A stretch of DNA of 49,059 bases, from contig CAILLA010000205.1 of assembly GCA_903834925.1 (NCBI GenBank), positions 1 to 49,059 of the forward strand, given 5' to 3'. A model generated the notes under the pieces. It had not been told where the DNA came from. It worked only from the letters and a program-made list of their open reading frames with translations, and did no database searches. Below are positions 36,493 to 43,656 of this stretch, piece by piece. Positions within the stretch are counted from its first letter, which is position 1. Each line of letters starts with the position of its first letter. The position numbers and the translations under genes were made by a program. The stretch comes from an uncultured Schlesneria sp. (GTDB lineage: Bacteria; Planctomycetota; Planctomycetia; Planctomycetales; Planctomycetaceae).

Positions 36493-37368
36493 CTACGGCC
36501 AGTCGAATCCGAGATCCAGTGCTGGGGCGGAATGAGTTAAAGCCCCGACGCTGATTCGCTCTACTCCGGTTCCCGCGATCCTGGCGACCGTTTCAAGATT
36601 TACTCCGCCAGATGCTTCGAGGAGTACGCCCGATGCCCGTCGGTCTCGCAGCGAAACTGCTTCGATTAAGTTCTCGATGTTCATATTGTCCAGCAGGACG
36701 ATGTCGGGCGAACCCTGAAGAGCATCGTGCAACTGAGCAATCGTATCGACTTCAACTTCAATCGAGGTTCCCCTTGGAGATTTTGCCCGAGCCGTTTTCA
36801 CTGCCTCGGAAATACTGGAGGACTCGGTCCAGGCCGCTATATGGTTGTCCTTGATCAGCACGCCATCATAAAGACCCATGCGATGGTTCGTCCCGCCTCC
36901 GCAGCGAACCGCATACTTTTCAAGCAAGCGCCATCCGGGAAGAGTCTTGCGAGTATCCAGAATCCTGGCTCGCGTCCCTGCAACGGCATCGACGTAGGCT
37001 CGTGTCAATGTAGCGATCCCACTGAGATGCGTCATGAAATTCAGCATCGTCCGTTCGCCGATTAACAGCGACGTCAGTGGTCCCGAAACCTTGGCGATCA
37101 CGGTTCCTGGAAAAACTCGATCACCATCCTGACGAAACGCATCCCAGCGGACTTTCGCGTCAAGCTTGGCAAAGACCATGCAGCCAATCGGCGAACCTGC
37201 CAGGATTCCGTTCTTTCTCGCCACAATCTGAACGGTCGCGCTTTGATCGGAATGAATTAACGCTTTGCAAGTCAGGTCACCAGCCGACGACAAATCTTCC
37301 GCCAATGCCATTTCGATCAACTGACTTGCGGCCGATTGTTCACCGTTCGAAAAAGTCTCTTCAATCAT
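36493..37368 (-). CDS. nadC: Nicotinate-nucleotide pyrophosphorylase (carboxylating)
   Basis: 291 residues from ATG 37368; a TTG at 37380 would add four. QPRTase signatures: RILDTRKTLPGWRLLEKYAVRCGGGTNHRMGLYDGVLIKDNH, then SIEVEVDTIAQLHDAL, DIVLLDNM, LLEASGGVNLETVARIAGTGVERISVGALTHSAPALDLG. It turns quinolinate and PRPP into nicotinate mononucleotide, CO2 and pyrophosphate in the de novo NAD pathway, in the cytoplasm. The upstream gene ends at 37381, 12 bases before this start and on the same strand, so the two are probably co-transcribed. Confidence 0.95.
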   Translation of the reverse strand: MIEETFSNGEQSAASQLIEMALAEDLSSAGDLTCKALIHSDQSATVQIVARKNGILAGSPIGCMVFAKLDAKVRWDAFRQDGDRVFPGTVIAKVSGPLTSLLIGERTMLNFMTHLSGIATLTRAYVDAVAGTRARILDTRKTLPGWRLLEKYAVRCGGGTNHRMGLYDGVLIKDNHIAAWTESSSISEAVKTARAKSPRGTSIEVEVDTIAQLHDALQGSPDIVLLDNMNIENLIEAVSLRDRRASGVLLEASGGVNLETVARIAGTGVERISVGALTHSAPALDLGFDWP

Positions 37369-37380
37369 GGTTTTATTCAA

Positions 37381-37938
37381 TCACCTTGCGGATGTTTGCA
37401 CAGTTGAAACGCGAGACAGTTCTGCCAGTCGAGTTTCCGCGAGTTTGGAACCGTATTTCGCCGCAACCTGCCAATGCAGTTTGGCAACTCCCGGCTTACC
37501 AGCTTCATCCGCCTTTCGAGCCAGTTGCTCGAACTTCACGGCCTTCTCGGCGGGCGAAACGATCGGATCAACGGCCTGTTCACGTTCCTTCGAACGGACG
37601 AATTTTGAGCTGATTGGATTTTTCGACGTATTGGATTCGGAATTTCCCGAGTTCAACAACGCTTCGTCCATCGCCTGGAGGTCGTGGATATAAACGTGAG
37701 TAGAAATCGAAGTCGCCTGTCGGGAGATTCCGGTGTTCGTCCCCGATCGCAATGGACCATATTGAGCACGCCCTGACGCGGCAGACGAGATTCCGCCCAA
37801 CAATGCACTCCCGCGATCAGGAACCGAAACAGTGGTATTTACGGCGGTTGTACCCACGACCGGTTGCTGGATCACTTGCTGAGCAAATGAATTCCGACCA
37901 ACCAATAACAGGAAGACGATCAAGACAAGTCGTCGCAT
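37381..37938 (-). CDS. Exported protein of unknown function
   Basis: 185 residues. Signal peptide LVLIVFLLLVGRNSFAQQ. The mature part is Ser/Thr/Gly/Ala-rich, then helical near the C-terminus (KAVKFEQLARKADEAGKPGVAKLHWQVAAKYGSKLAETRLAEL), like a single TPR/Sel1-type helix pair. No family recognised. It sits directly upstream of nadC on the same strand with only 12 bases between, but no functional link is evident. Its start is 45 bases from the end of WRRK/IPYW copy H. Confidence 0.65.
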   Translation of the reverse strand: MRRLVLIVFLLLVGRNSFAQQVIQQPVVGTTAVNTTVSVPDRGSALLGGISSAASGRAQYGPLRSGTNTGISRQATSISTHVYIHDLQAMDEALLNSGNSESNTSKNPISSKFVRSKEREQAVDPIVSPAEKAVKFEQLARKADEAGKPGVAKLHWQVAAKYGSKLAETRLAELSRVSTVQTSAR

Positions 37939-37983
37939 TCGTTCACCTCACAACTGTACTATTGCCAGTAATGATATCGAGAA

Positions 37984-38511
37984 TCACTGATCTCTTGCAA
38001 TCCACGTCGCTCTAACGTTCGAGGTGGGTTCAGTGAGTTTCTTTTGATCCAATTTGCTGGGCCTGGAGAGAAGCAAGAAAATGGCGATGAGAGTCAGCGG
38101 GATGACGACGGACCAGAACGGGATTATCCACACACGGGCCGACATTCCGGTTATATGTGTTTTGCTCGCACCGTAACCGAAACCTCCCCATTTCCACTGC
38201 CAGACGAGAGTATCTTCAATGATTGGGGAACAGGCAAAATAATGTTTGACCTGATAAGAATGTAACGTCACTGGAAAGTCCGCCCCGATTCCACCGAGGC
38301 CCGGTTCCATTTCGTATCGGTGCCAACCCAAACTCCCTTGCAGCGAGACAATTTCGCCGTACCAGGGGAGTTGAGGCAAATAGAACGAAGGGCAGAGATC
38401 GATCTCGTCACGAATGACATCGCTTCTCAGCCAAATGAGTGTCAATGCGCACGCCATCATTAGTGTGATACTGCCTATCTTCCGTCGCCAACCTCGAAAG
38501 AAGTCCCACAT
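37984..38511 (-). CDS. WRRK/IPYW two-TM family, copy H
   Basis: 175 residues. FFRGWRRKIG, TM1 (SITLMMACALTLIWLRSD), a variable part of about 95 residues with TLVWQWKWGGFGYGAS, then IPFWSVVIPLTLIAIFLLLSRPSKLDQKKLTEPTSN (TM2 and tail). The W of GWVRS is preserved as IWLRS. Linked to copy G by TGA-ATC-ATG, so translation is probably coupled. Last member of the minus-strand cluster. Function unknown. Confidence 0.8.
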   Translation of the reverse strand: MWDFFRGWRRKIGSITLMMACALTLIWLRSDVIRDEIDLCPSFYLPQLPWYGEIVSLQGSLGWHRYEMEPGLGGIGADFPVTLHSYQVKHYFACSPIIEDTLVWQWKWGGFGYGASKTHITGMSARVWIIPFWSVVIPLTLIAIFLLLSRPSKLDQKKLTEPTSNVRATWIARDQ

Positions 38512-38514
38512 GAT

Positions 38515-38796
38515 TCATGCGCCCTCGATTGTTGTGGGTTCAGTGATTCGGTTGTGATTCGATTTTCGGGGCTTAACGAGGAAAAGCCACTCCAACGGTC
38601 TCCCTTCATACAATTCAAAGCCCACTCCGACGAATTGATTTGTCGAAAAAACAGAGACTTCGGCATGTGCGCCAACCGGAAATATCAGCTTGTTGTAAAA
38701 GTGCATGCTACGGCACCAACCGCCCATGAAGACGCACGCGATCACCAGCGTCACGCAGCCGACCGTCCTTCGCCACGGCTGAAAGAATTCTTTCAT
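38515..38796 (-). pseudogene. WRRK/IPYW two-TM family, copy G, internally deleted
   Basis: 93 residues from ATG 38796. The N-terminal block (FFQPWRRTVG, TM1 CVTLVIACVFMGGWCRS) is normal, but FVGVGFELYEGRPLEW jumps straight to LFLVKPRKSNHNRITEPT. About 65-75 residues are missing, including the WRW.LCGFG motif, IPYWS and most of TM2. The frame is kept, so it could still be a one-TM protein. Preceded by upstream element copy 2 and joined to copy H by TGA-ATC-ATG, so it may survive as the leader of that pair. Confidence 0.7.
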
Positions 38797-38856
38797 GATT
38801 CGTACAACGGTTTCGGACGTGGGTTTAATAGGTATTTTGGACTGTGGCTGACGGTC

Positions 38857-38912
38857 TTGTGTGTCTGATTCGCATAGGAATACAGTGTCAACTTGTCTTA
38901 AAAGCGTCAATT
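38857..38912 (-). promoter_or_regulatory. Family upstream element, copy 2
   Basis: Minus strand: AATTGACGCTTTTAAGACAA then GTTGACACTGTATTCC and GCGAATCAGACACACAAG. Matches the elements at 22284 and 43385. Lies 60-115 bases before copy G and touches the 3' end of the membrane gene at 38907. Confidence 0.6.
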
Positions 38913-39497
38913 GCTGTTTCTTGACGCGTGGTTGAGCGAAGCGACCGATGCGTCGTTATTTCTTGCCAACGGCATTACCGATGCGACTCCCACTTGCCAA
39001 ATCACATAACCAAATATGAAATCAATTGGATGTGGCAAATGAGCGTTATCATGCAAGTAGACCACCACAGCGAAGGCTGCTCCGCAAACAGCACCGGTGG
39101 CCGTTATCACTGCGACGAATCGGAATGATTGGAAACGTTCGCTGGAAATTGCCAAACCAGCCGCTAGAACGCTTGCCCCAGCACTACCAGCTAAGATTCC
39201 CGCAATGAAATCGCTTGCAAGATTATTTCCACCTCCAAAGAGACGAATTGAAAACAGTGTAGTTATGCAGGCAACCCAGAATCCGCACGTGGACAGCAAA
39301 ACGAGAACCGCTCCAATTGCTGGTTTCAACTCTTCGACTGTGTGATGAACTGCGTACGCAAGCGCAATTCCGAAAAACAGTCCTGGAAAGATGATGCCAC
39401 CTCCCGGCACAATGTAGGAAATCCCCAAAGCGAAGCCGGATACGGCCGCAGCAACGGGAAATGCCAATTGTGCCGACATGGAACGGTCATGACTCAT
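38907..39497 (-). CDS. Polytopic membrane protein of unknown function
   Basis: 196 residues with about five to six hydrophobic helices: PVAAAVSGFALGISYIVPGGGIIFPGLFFGIALAYAV, AIGAVLVLLSTCGFWVACITTLF, FIAGILAGSAGASVLAAGLAI, FVAVITATGAVCGAAFAVVVYL and DFIFGYVIWQVGVASVM. No family known to me. It lies inside the WRRK/IPYW cluster, same strand, 27 bases after the next membrane gene. ATG at residue 7 is an alternative start. Confidence 0.65.
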   Translation of the reverse strand: MSHDRSMSAQLAFPVAAAVSGFALGISYIVPGGGIIFPGLFFGIALAYAVHHTVEELKPAIGAVLVLLSTCGFWVACITTLFSIRLFGGGNNLASDFIAGILAGSAGASVLAAGLAISSERFQSFRFVAVITATGAVCGAAFAVVVYLHDNAHLPHPIDFIFGYVIWQVGVASVMPLARNNDASVASLNHASRNSN

Positions 39498-39524
39498 ACG
39501 ACTTAGCCCCGTTGTTGTTGCGTT

Positions 39525-40082
39525 TCAGGCGACGTTGCCGGAACTGGCTTGCGACGAACTTGGATCGCCAGCCGATTTCGCCATCTCCCGTCGTTTAGAA
39601 AAGACCCATCGACAAATCGTGATTCCGCCAAGAACACTGACACTATACGCAGCGAGATGTGCCCAGAGGTCAGCGAGGAACGCCGAATGCTTGGCAGCCG
39701 GAACTCGTGACCGAAGCGGTTCCAGCAGCCACACACCACCCTGGCTGGCCACGAAGTAGCCGACCAGTCCCGCGATCAGTGAGACACAAAACATCACCAC
39801 CAGCAGTTTGCACAGGGGACGAATCAGATCGGCCGCGTCGAACTTCGGCCCCGAACCGAGGCGGGAAACAAGTGCGAGAGGAATGCCCAGAAGAAGTCCG
39901 ACCCACCAGGTTGCAATGACGCCCCAGCCGAAAGCAAGAAGTGTCGGTGAATCGGTGTAGAAAACAGGTGGATGGCCGATCGTGAAATACTCGACGCAGA
40001 CCCTGGCCGTCACCTGGTCGTGCAGGATGCCGTAGACGACGGCAGACGCAATACAAAGCAAGACAATTTTTACCGCTTCCAT
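39525..40082 (-). CDS. Conserved four-TM membrane protein
   Basis: 185 residues from ATG 40082, placed five bases after GGAGGT, a strong ribosome site (a GTG six codons earlier is less likely). Opening EAVKIVLLCIASAVVYGILHDQVTARVCVEYFTIGHPPVF is one I recognise from a widespread uncharacterised bacterial membrane family. Further helices: LLAFGWGVIATWWVGLLLGIPLALV, LLVVMFCVSLIAGLVGYFVAS and LAAYSVSVLGGITICRWVF. The tail is Ser/Ala-rich. Probably in one transcript with the gene at 38907. Confidence 0.75.
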   Translation of the reverse strand: MEAVKIVLLCIASAVVYGILHDQVTARVCVEYFTIGHPPVFYTDSPTLLAFGWGVIATWWVGLLLGIPLALVSRLGSGPKFDAADLIRPLCKLLVVMFCVSLIAGLVGYFVASQGGVWLLEPLRSRVPAAKHSAFLADLWAHLAAYSVSVLGGITICRWVFSKRREMAKSAGDPSSSQASSGNVA

Positions 40083-40268
40083 ACAAACCTCCAAATTCAC
40101 TCGTACATCGTTGCCGACTCAGTATGTGTACCACCGATAGAATGCACGCCCAGTCCGCTTGTCAAACACAACATTGGCTCCCCCTTCCTTACTCTCGGGA
40201 AGCAAGTTGGCATGATAACCTCCCACGACTTCTTGACGCCCCGTTTCAGATTATATGGGAAAACTGCG

Positions 40269-40510
40269 ATGCAGCGTGTGAAGAAAATCGGTGAAAGACT
40301 GATCTACTGGGGACTGTACTTGCCAATCATCATACTCACAGGTGCTTTTGTTTTCCCCATTGTTCACCGATGCGCGATTGCCGGGCCTGGCGTTGATGGT
40401 CCCTGTGGTATTGTCAATTCCCGTCGGCCTCAGTCTGGCAGCGGTTGGCGTGGTGATGCGCGCCGTTGCGTTGAAAGGAGCAGGAACGCTGAGGCAAGGG
40501 TCAAAAGGAT
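40269..40510 (+). pseudogene. Frameshifted fragment of a small membrane protein
   Basis: ATG 40269 opens QRVKKIGERLIYWGLYLPIIILTGAFVFPIVHRCAIAGPG, a good cytosolic-TM start. Beyond about 40390 the next frame reads ALMVPVVLSIPVGLSLAAVGVVMRAVALKGAG, a good second TM, so a one-base slip probably joins them. The 3' part then runs into the antisense of copy F, whose usual tail is also missing. Both genes appear cut at a junction near 40480. The coding reading is my inference. Confidence 0.35.
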
Positions 40511-40906
40511 GACGACGGACCAGTACGGGATGACAGTGAGCGTACTTCGGTAGAAATCCCAGTACTGTTTTTCCCAAACGTAGAATCCCAACCAGTGCCG
40601 CGCACAGGAACGAGACGAGTCGTCGAGAGAAGTTGGAGCTAGCGGATCAGGCCGTGATAACACTGCGGTCCCGAAAGACGGGACTTTCCAAGTGGCCCCT
40701 TCCTTATTAATGTGGTCCTTGCTGTAATCGACCAGGCAATACAAGCGTTGGGAATCAGACCCGAACTGGACCAAATGGTTTCCCGAGTAAAATACGATCC
40801 AATCCCGAATAAACGAACTCCTCACCCAACCAACCATTACCACCAACGCCACCAGCAGCATCACACAGCCGACCTTCCGTCGCCACGGCTTAAAGAAGTC
40901 GCCCAT
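40430..40906 (-). CDS. WRRK/IPYW two-TM family, copy F
   Basis: 158 residues. FFKPWRRKVG, TM1 (VMLLVALVVMVGWVRSS), variable part with HWLGFYVWEKQYWDFY where siblings have WRW.LCGFG, then VIPYWSVVILLTLASAFLLLSTQRR. The tail (ASPRQPLPD) is not the family's NQKKITEPT and comes from the antisense of the fragment at 40269. Start joined to copy E by TGA-ATC-ATG. Last gene of the six-gene tandem run. Confidence 0.8.
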   Translation of the reverse strand: MGDFFKPWRRKVGCVMLLVALVVMVGWVRSSFIRDWIVFYSGNHLVQFGSDSQRLYCLVDYSKDHINKEGATWKVPSFGTAVLSRPDPLAPTSLDDSSRSCARHWLGFYVWEKQYWDFYRSTLTVIPYWSVVILLTLASAFLLLSTQRRASPRQPLPD

Positions 40907-40909
40907 GAT

Positions 40910-41362
40910 TCACGTTCCAGAGTTTGCAGTTGACTCAGTGATTTTCTGCTGGTTCGATTTGCGCGGCGTTGAAAGCAGAAGCCATAATGAGATGAGGGTC
41001 ATCGGGATCGTGACGGACCAATAGGGAATGACCGTCAGTGAACTTCCAGTACCAACGCCAAATCCAAAACCGCACCACTTCCATCGCCATTCATAGTACG
41101 GCGACTTAAAAATGCGATCATCGACACCGGTAATGCTCCGGCTTTTGAACTGGGGATATGGCCCAGTGACCCCAGCGTTCTCCGTCAACCAAACCAGCGA
41201 AGAATCCCACGAGACGAAAAAATGATTCGGCATCCTCTCGACCGGCAACGAAACACCCTCGAAATGGGTGAGGCTTCTGACCCACCCGGCCATCAATACG
41301 CACGCCATCAGCAGCGTCGCAACGCCAATCTTTCGTCGCCACGGTTTGAAGAACTCACCCAT
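40910..41362 (-). CDS. WRRK/IPYW two-TM family, copy E
   Basis: 150 residues. FFKPWRRKIG, TM1 (VATLLMACVLMAGWVRSL), variable part with YYEWRWKWCGFGFGVGTGSSL, then VIPYWSVTIPMTLISLWLLLSTPRKSNQQKITESTANSGT. A typical full-length member and a good reference for the family. Joined by TGA-ATC-ATG both to the preceding copy D and to copy F. Confidence 0.82.
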   Translation of the reverse strand: MGEFFKPWRRKIGVATLLMACVLMAGWVRSLTHFEGVSLPVERMPNHFFVSWDSSLVWLTENAGVTGPYPQFKSRSITGVDDRIFKSPYYEWRWKWCGFGFGVGTGSSLTVIPYWSVTIPMTLISLWLLLSTPRKSNQQKITESTANSGT

Positions 41363-41365
41363 GAT

Positions 41366-41851
41366 TCATACCACCTCGTTTGCTGTGGGCTCGGTAATGA
41401 TCTTTTCATTAGATATGCAGGGCTTTGAGAGCAGCAAGAAGGCCGAGATGAGCGCCAAAGGGATTGTGATGAACTAGTTGGGCAGTATCACGTATTTTGC
41501 TCTGACTCGACCATCACCTGGCGAATGCACCCTCCCCGCATCGATTGTGCCCCATTGCCAACGCCACTCGTAAATATAATGTGAATGGTCAAATACCACG
41601 TCTTCATCAGTTGGGACAATTGCATCCGCTCGCCAGATGATCTTTGGAATGGTCACCTGGGCGTTGTAGACCTTATTCCAACTGAAGCGTCCAGAACGTG
41701 AATCCAAACGAATGAACTCGGACATCGTACGTGGAATAAGAATTGCGTCCGAAGTGCTCAGACTCCGCACCCACCCTGCCACAAACAGACATGCCATCAG
41801 CAGCGTCAGCACGCCACATTTCCGTCTCCACCCCCGAAAAAACTCGCGCAT
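41366..41851 (-). pseudogene. WRRK/IPYW two-TM family, copy D, nonsense mutation
   Basis: The frame opens normally: FFRGWRRKCG, TM1 (VLTLLMACLFVAGWVRSL), YEWRWQWGTIDAG, KYVILPN, then a TAG at 41474-41476. Reading through it, the same frame continues FITIPLALISAFLLLSKP and NEKIITEPTANEVV to a TGA at 41366-41368. The TAG sits where siblings have the Trp (TGG) of IPYWS. The rest of the gene is intact, so this is a recent single-base loss that removes TM2, or a readthrough site. The product without readthrough is 125 residues with one TM. Confidence 0.8.
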
Positions 41852-41854
41852 GAT

Positions 41855-42361
41855 TTACATTCCTTCGTTTGAAGTGGGTACAAGGACTTTCTTTTGAGTC
41901 GATGGGCGCGGCTTTGAGATCAAAAACCATGCGGAGATGAGGGTCAATGGAAAGACGATAGACCAGTAAGGGGCAATCCAAAACGTCAACTGATCCGGCG
42001 TCGCTTCGTGTCGGAGCTCACCCACTCCGAATCCGTACAATTGCCAGCACCAATTGACACCCGACTCGTGGTTAAAAAAGCTGACATAGCCCGGCCCCCA
42101 CAAATCACCGCTCCCGAACGCGGGAAGCGTCATCCTCGACTTAAAACGCTCGTCATGGTGCTTCCCCAGCAACAGACTGCGTTCAAATGAAATCACACCG
42201 ACACAGTCAAAATCGCCGAAGGGAAGAATCAATTGGTCTCTGAACCTGCTACTTCTGATCCAACCAACGGTTAAAAGAACGACCAACATCAGTGTGAACA
42301 GGCCGATTTTTCGCCTCCGTCCGCGAAAGAAGCGAATCACAAATTTGAAAAACTCGTTCAT
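41855..42361 (-). CDS. WRRK/IPYW two-TM family, copy C
   Basis: 168 residues. The N-terminus is longer (NEFFKFVIRFFRGRRRKIG), as if the FF..G block were duplicated. TM1 is LFTLMLVVLLTVGWIRSS. The variable part ends NWCWQLYGFGVGELR, then IAPYWSIVFPLTLISAWFLISKPRPSTQKK. Start overlaps copy B by ATGA; stop TAA lies three bases (ATC) before copy D's ATG. Confidence 0.82.
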   Translation of the reverse strand: MNEFFKFVIRFFRGRRRKIGLFTLMLVVLLTVGWIRSSRFRDQLILPFGDFDCVGVISFERSLLLGKHHDERFKSRMTLPAFGSGDLWGPGYVSFFNHESGVNWCWQLYGFGVGELRHEATPDQLTFWIAPYWSIVFPLTLISAWFLISKPRPSTQKKVLVPTSNEGM

Positions 42362-42849
42362 GATTCACTCCCCTCATTTGCGGTGGGTTCATCAATTATC
42401 TTTTGATTCGATGTTTTTGGCTTTGAGAGAAGCAGGAATGCTGAGACAAGAGTCAAAGGCAAGACGATGGACCAGTATGGGATTAGCCAAAATATGAGTC
42501 GGCTGCCGTTCGCTCGAATGTCCGGATATTCGGCACAACCGAATCCCCAGAGACGGTAATGCCACGTAAGCCTGGCATCTGGGAAGAGGTTCTTTGAAAT
42601 ATGATGCTCAGTCGCGTGGCTGACCCAACTGAGACGAGTTGTGCGATGTAAGCCAAGAGGTTCGAATTGATATTGAACGCCAAATAGCTGATCTTCCGAA
42701 AACACCGTGACTGCTGAATAAACTCCAAGTGGAATGACGGCAATATCGATCGCCAAGATGCTCTTCACCCACCCTGCCATGAACACGCAGGCGACCAGCA
42801 GCGTCACCACACCAACTTTCCTTCGCCATCCACTGAAAAACTCCCTCAT
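42358..42849 (-). CDS. WRRK/IPYW two-TM family, copy B
   Basis: 163 residues. FFSGWRRKVG, TM1 (VVTLLVACVFMAGWVKSI), variable part ending LTWHYRLWGFGCAEYP, then LIPYWSIVLPLTLVSAFLLLSKPKTSNQKIIDEPTANEG. Overlaps copy A's stop and copy C's start by ATGA, so translation is likely coupled on both sides. Confidence 0.82.
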   Translation of the reverse strand: MREFFSGWRRKVGVVTLLVACVFMAGWVKSILAIDIAVIPLGVYSAVTVFSEDQLFGVQYQFEPLGLHRTTRLSWVSHATEHHISKNLFPDARLTWHYRLWGFGCAEYPDIRANGSRLIFWLIPYWSIVLPLTLVSAFLLLSKPKTSNQKIIDEPTANEGSES

Positions 42850-43349
42850 GACGAAGCTCCCTTGTTTCGAATGGTTTGGGCCGTTTTTATTTGAGTTGAT
42901 TTACGCGGCATTGAGAGAAGTAGATAAGCGGAAAATAGCGTTAATGGGACGATGCAACCAAAATAGGGTACCGCTATGAACGTTTCGTTGAAGCCGTCGC
43001 AGGCGGGCAAGATTGAGTAAGCGTTACCAACATCAAAACTGAGCAATTGAAATCGCCAATTCAATCGTTCGTCATCACCCATTTCCCGATAGATCGAGCG
43101 ATCACAAAGCGGATGGAGTTGAACGCTGGCCCAGTTAGGGTTGGGCGTGTTGGATGGAATGTTGAAATAAAAGCTGGAATCGACGAAACCGCGAGATGAG
43201 ACGATCCTAATGTATTTGGCATCGCCACAAGGTAGTTGAATCTCTTCCCAGTTCGTTTGACTTCTGGCCCAACCCGCCATGGATATGCACGCCATCACCA
43301 GCGTCAGCAAGCCCAGCTTCTGCCTCCACGGTTTGAAAAACTCGCCCAT
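42846..43349 (-). CDS. WRRK/IPYW two-TM family, copy A (first of the run)
   Basis: 167 residues. FFKPWRQKLG, TM1 (LLTLVMACISMAGWARSQ), variable part with LNWRFQLLSFDVG, then VPYFGCIVPLTLFSAYLLLSMPRKS, in which IPYWS is changed to VPYFG. GAGGTGAATCATG provides a clear Shine-Dalgarno. It heads the six-gene tandem and is preceded by upstream element copy 3. Confidence 0.8.
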   Translation of the reverse strand: MGEFFKPWRQKLGLLTLVMACISMAGWARSQTNWEEIQLPCGDAKYIRIVSSRGFVDSSFYFNIPSNTPNPNWASVQLHPLCDRSIYREMGDDERLNWRFQLLSFDVGNAYSILPACDGFNETFIAVPYFGCIVPLTLFSAYLLLSMPRKSTQIKTAQTIRNKGASS

Positions 43350-43384
43350 GATTCACCTCAGACGAATTCGCGATCACTCCAACT

Positions 43385-43442
43385 GTCTTGCGTGTCTGAT
43401 TCGCACGGGAATACAATGTCAGAATGTCTTGAGTGCGTCAAT
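43385..43442 (-). promoter_or_regulatory. Family upstream element, copy 3
   Basis: Minus strand: ATTGACGCACTCAAGACATT then CTGACATTGTATTCCC and GCGAATCAGACACGCAAG. Same sequence as the elements at 22284 and 38857; placed 36-93 bases before copy A. The rest of 43350-43656 shows no gene. Confidence 0.6.
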
Positions 43443-43656
43443 CACGGCTCTTCAAAGGCAGACTTTCGATCCGCAACAAAGAGATCAAATAAGATTCGGG
43501 GCATCGCTTTTTCGTAATTTTCCCAACACAAATCGATCGGTGGGGCGGAAACTTGTAGCAGTTCGGAAATGACCATGTACGAGATCAATCGATCTAGATG
43601 CACTCCGCTTCAGAACCGGATTAGAATGAAAATGAATCGAATCACCCCTCCCCGCA

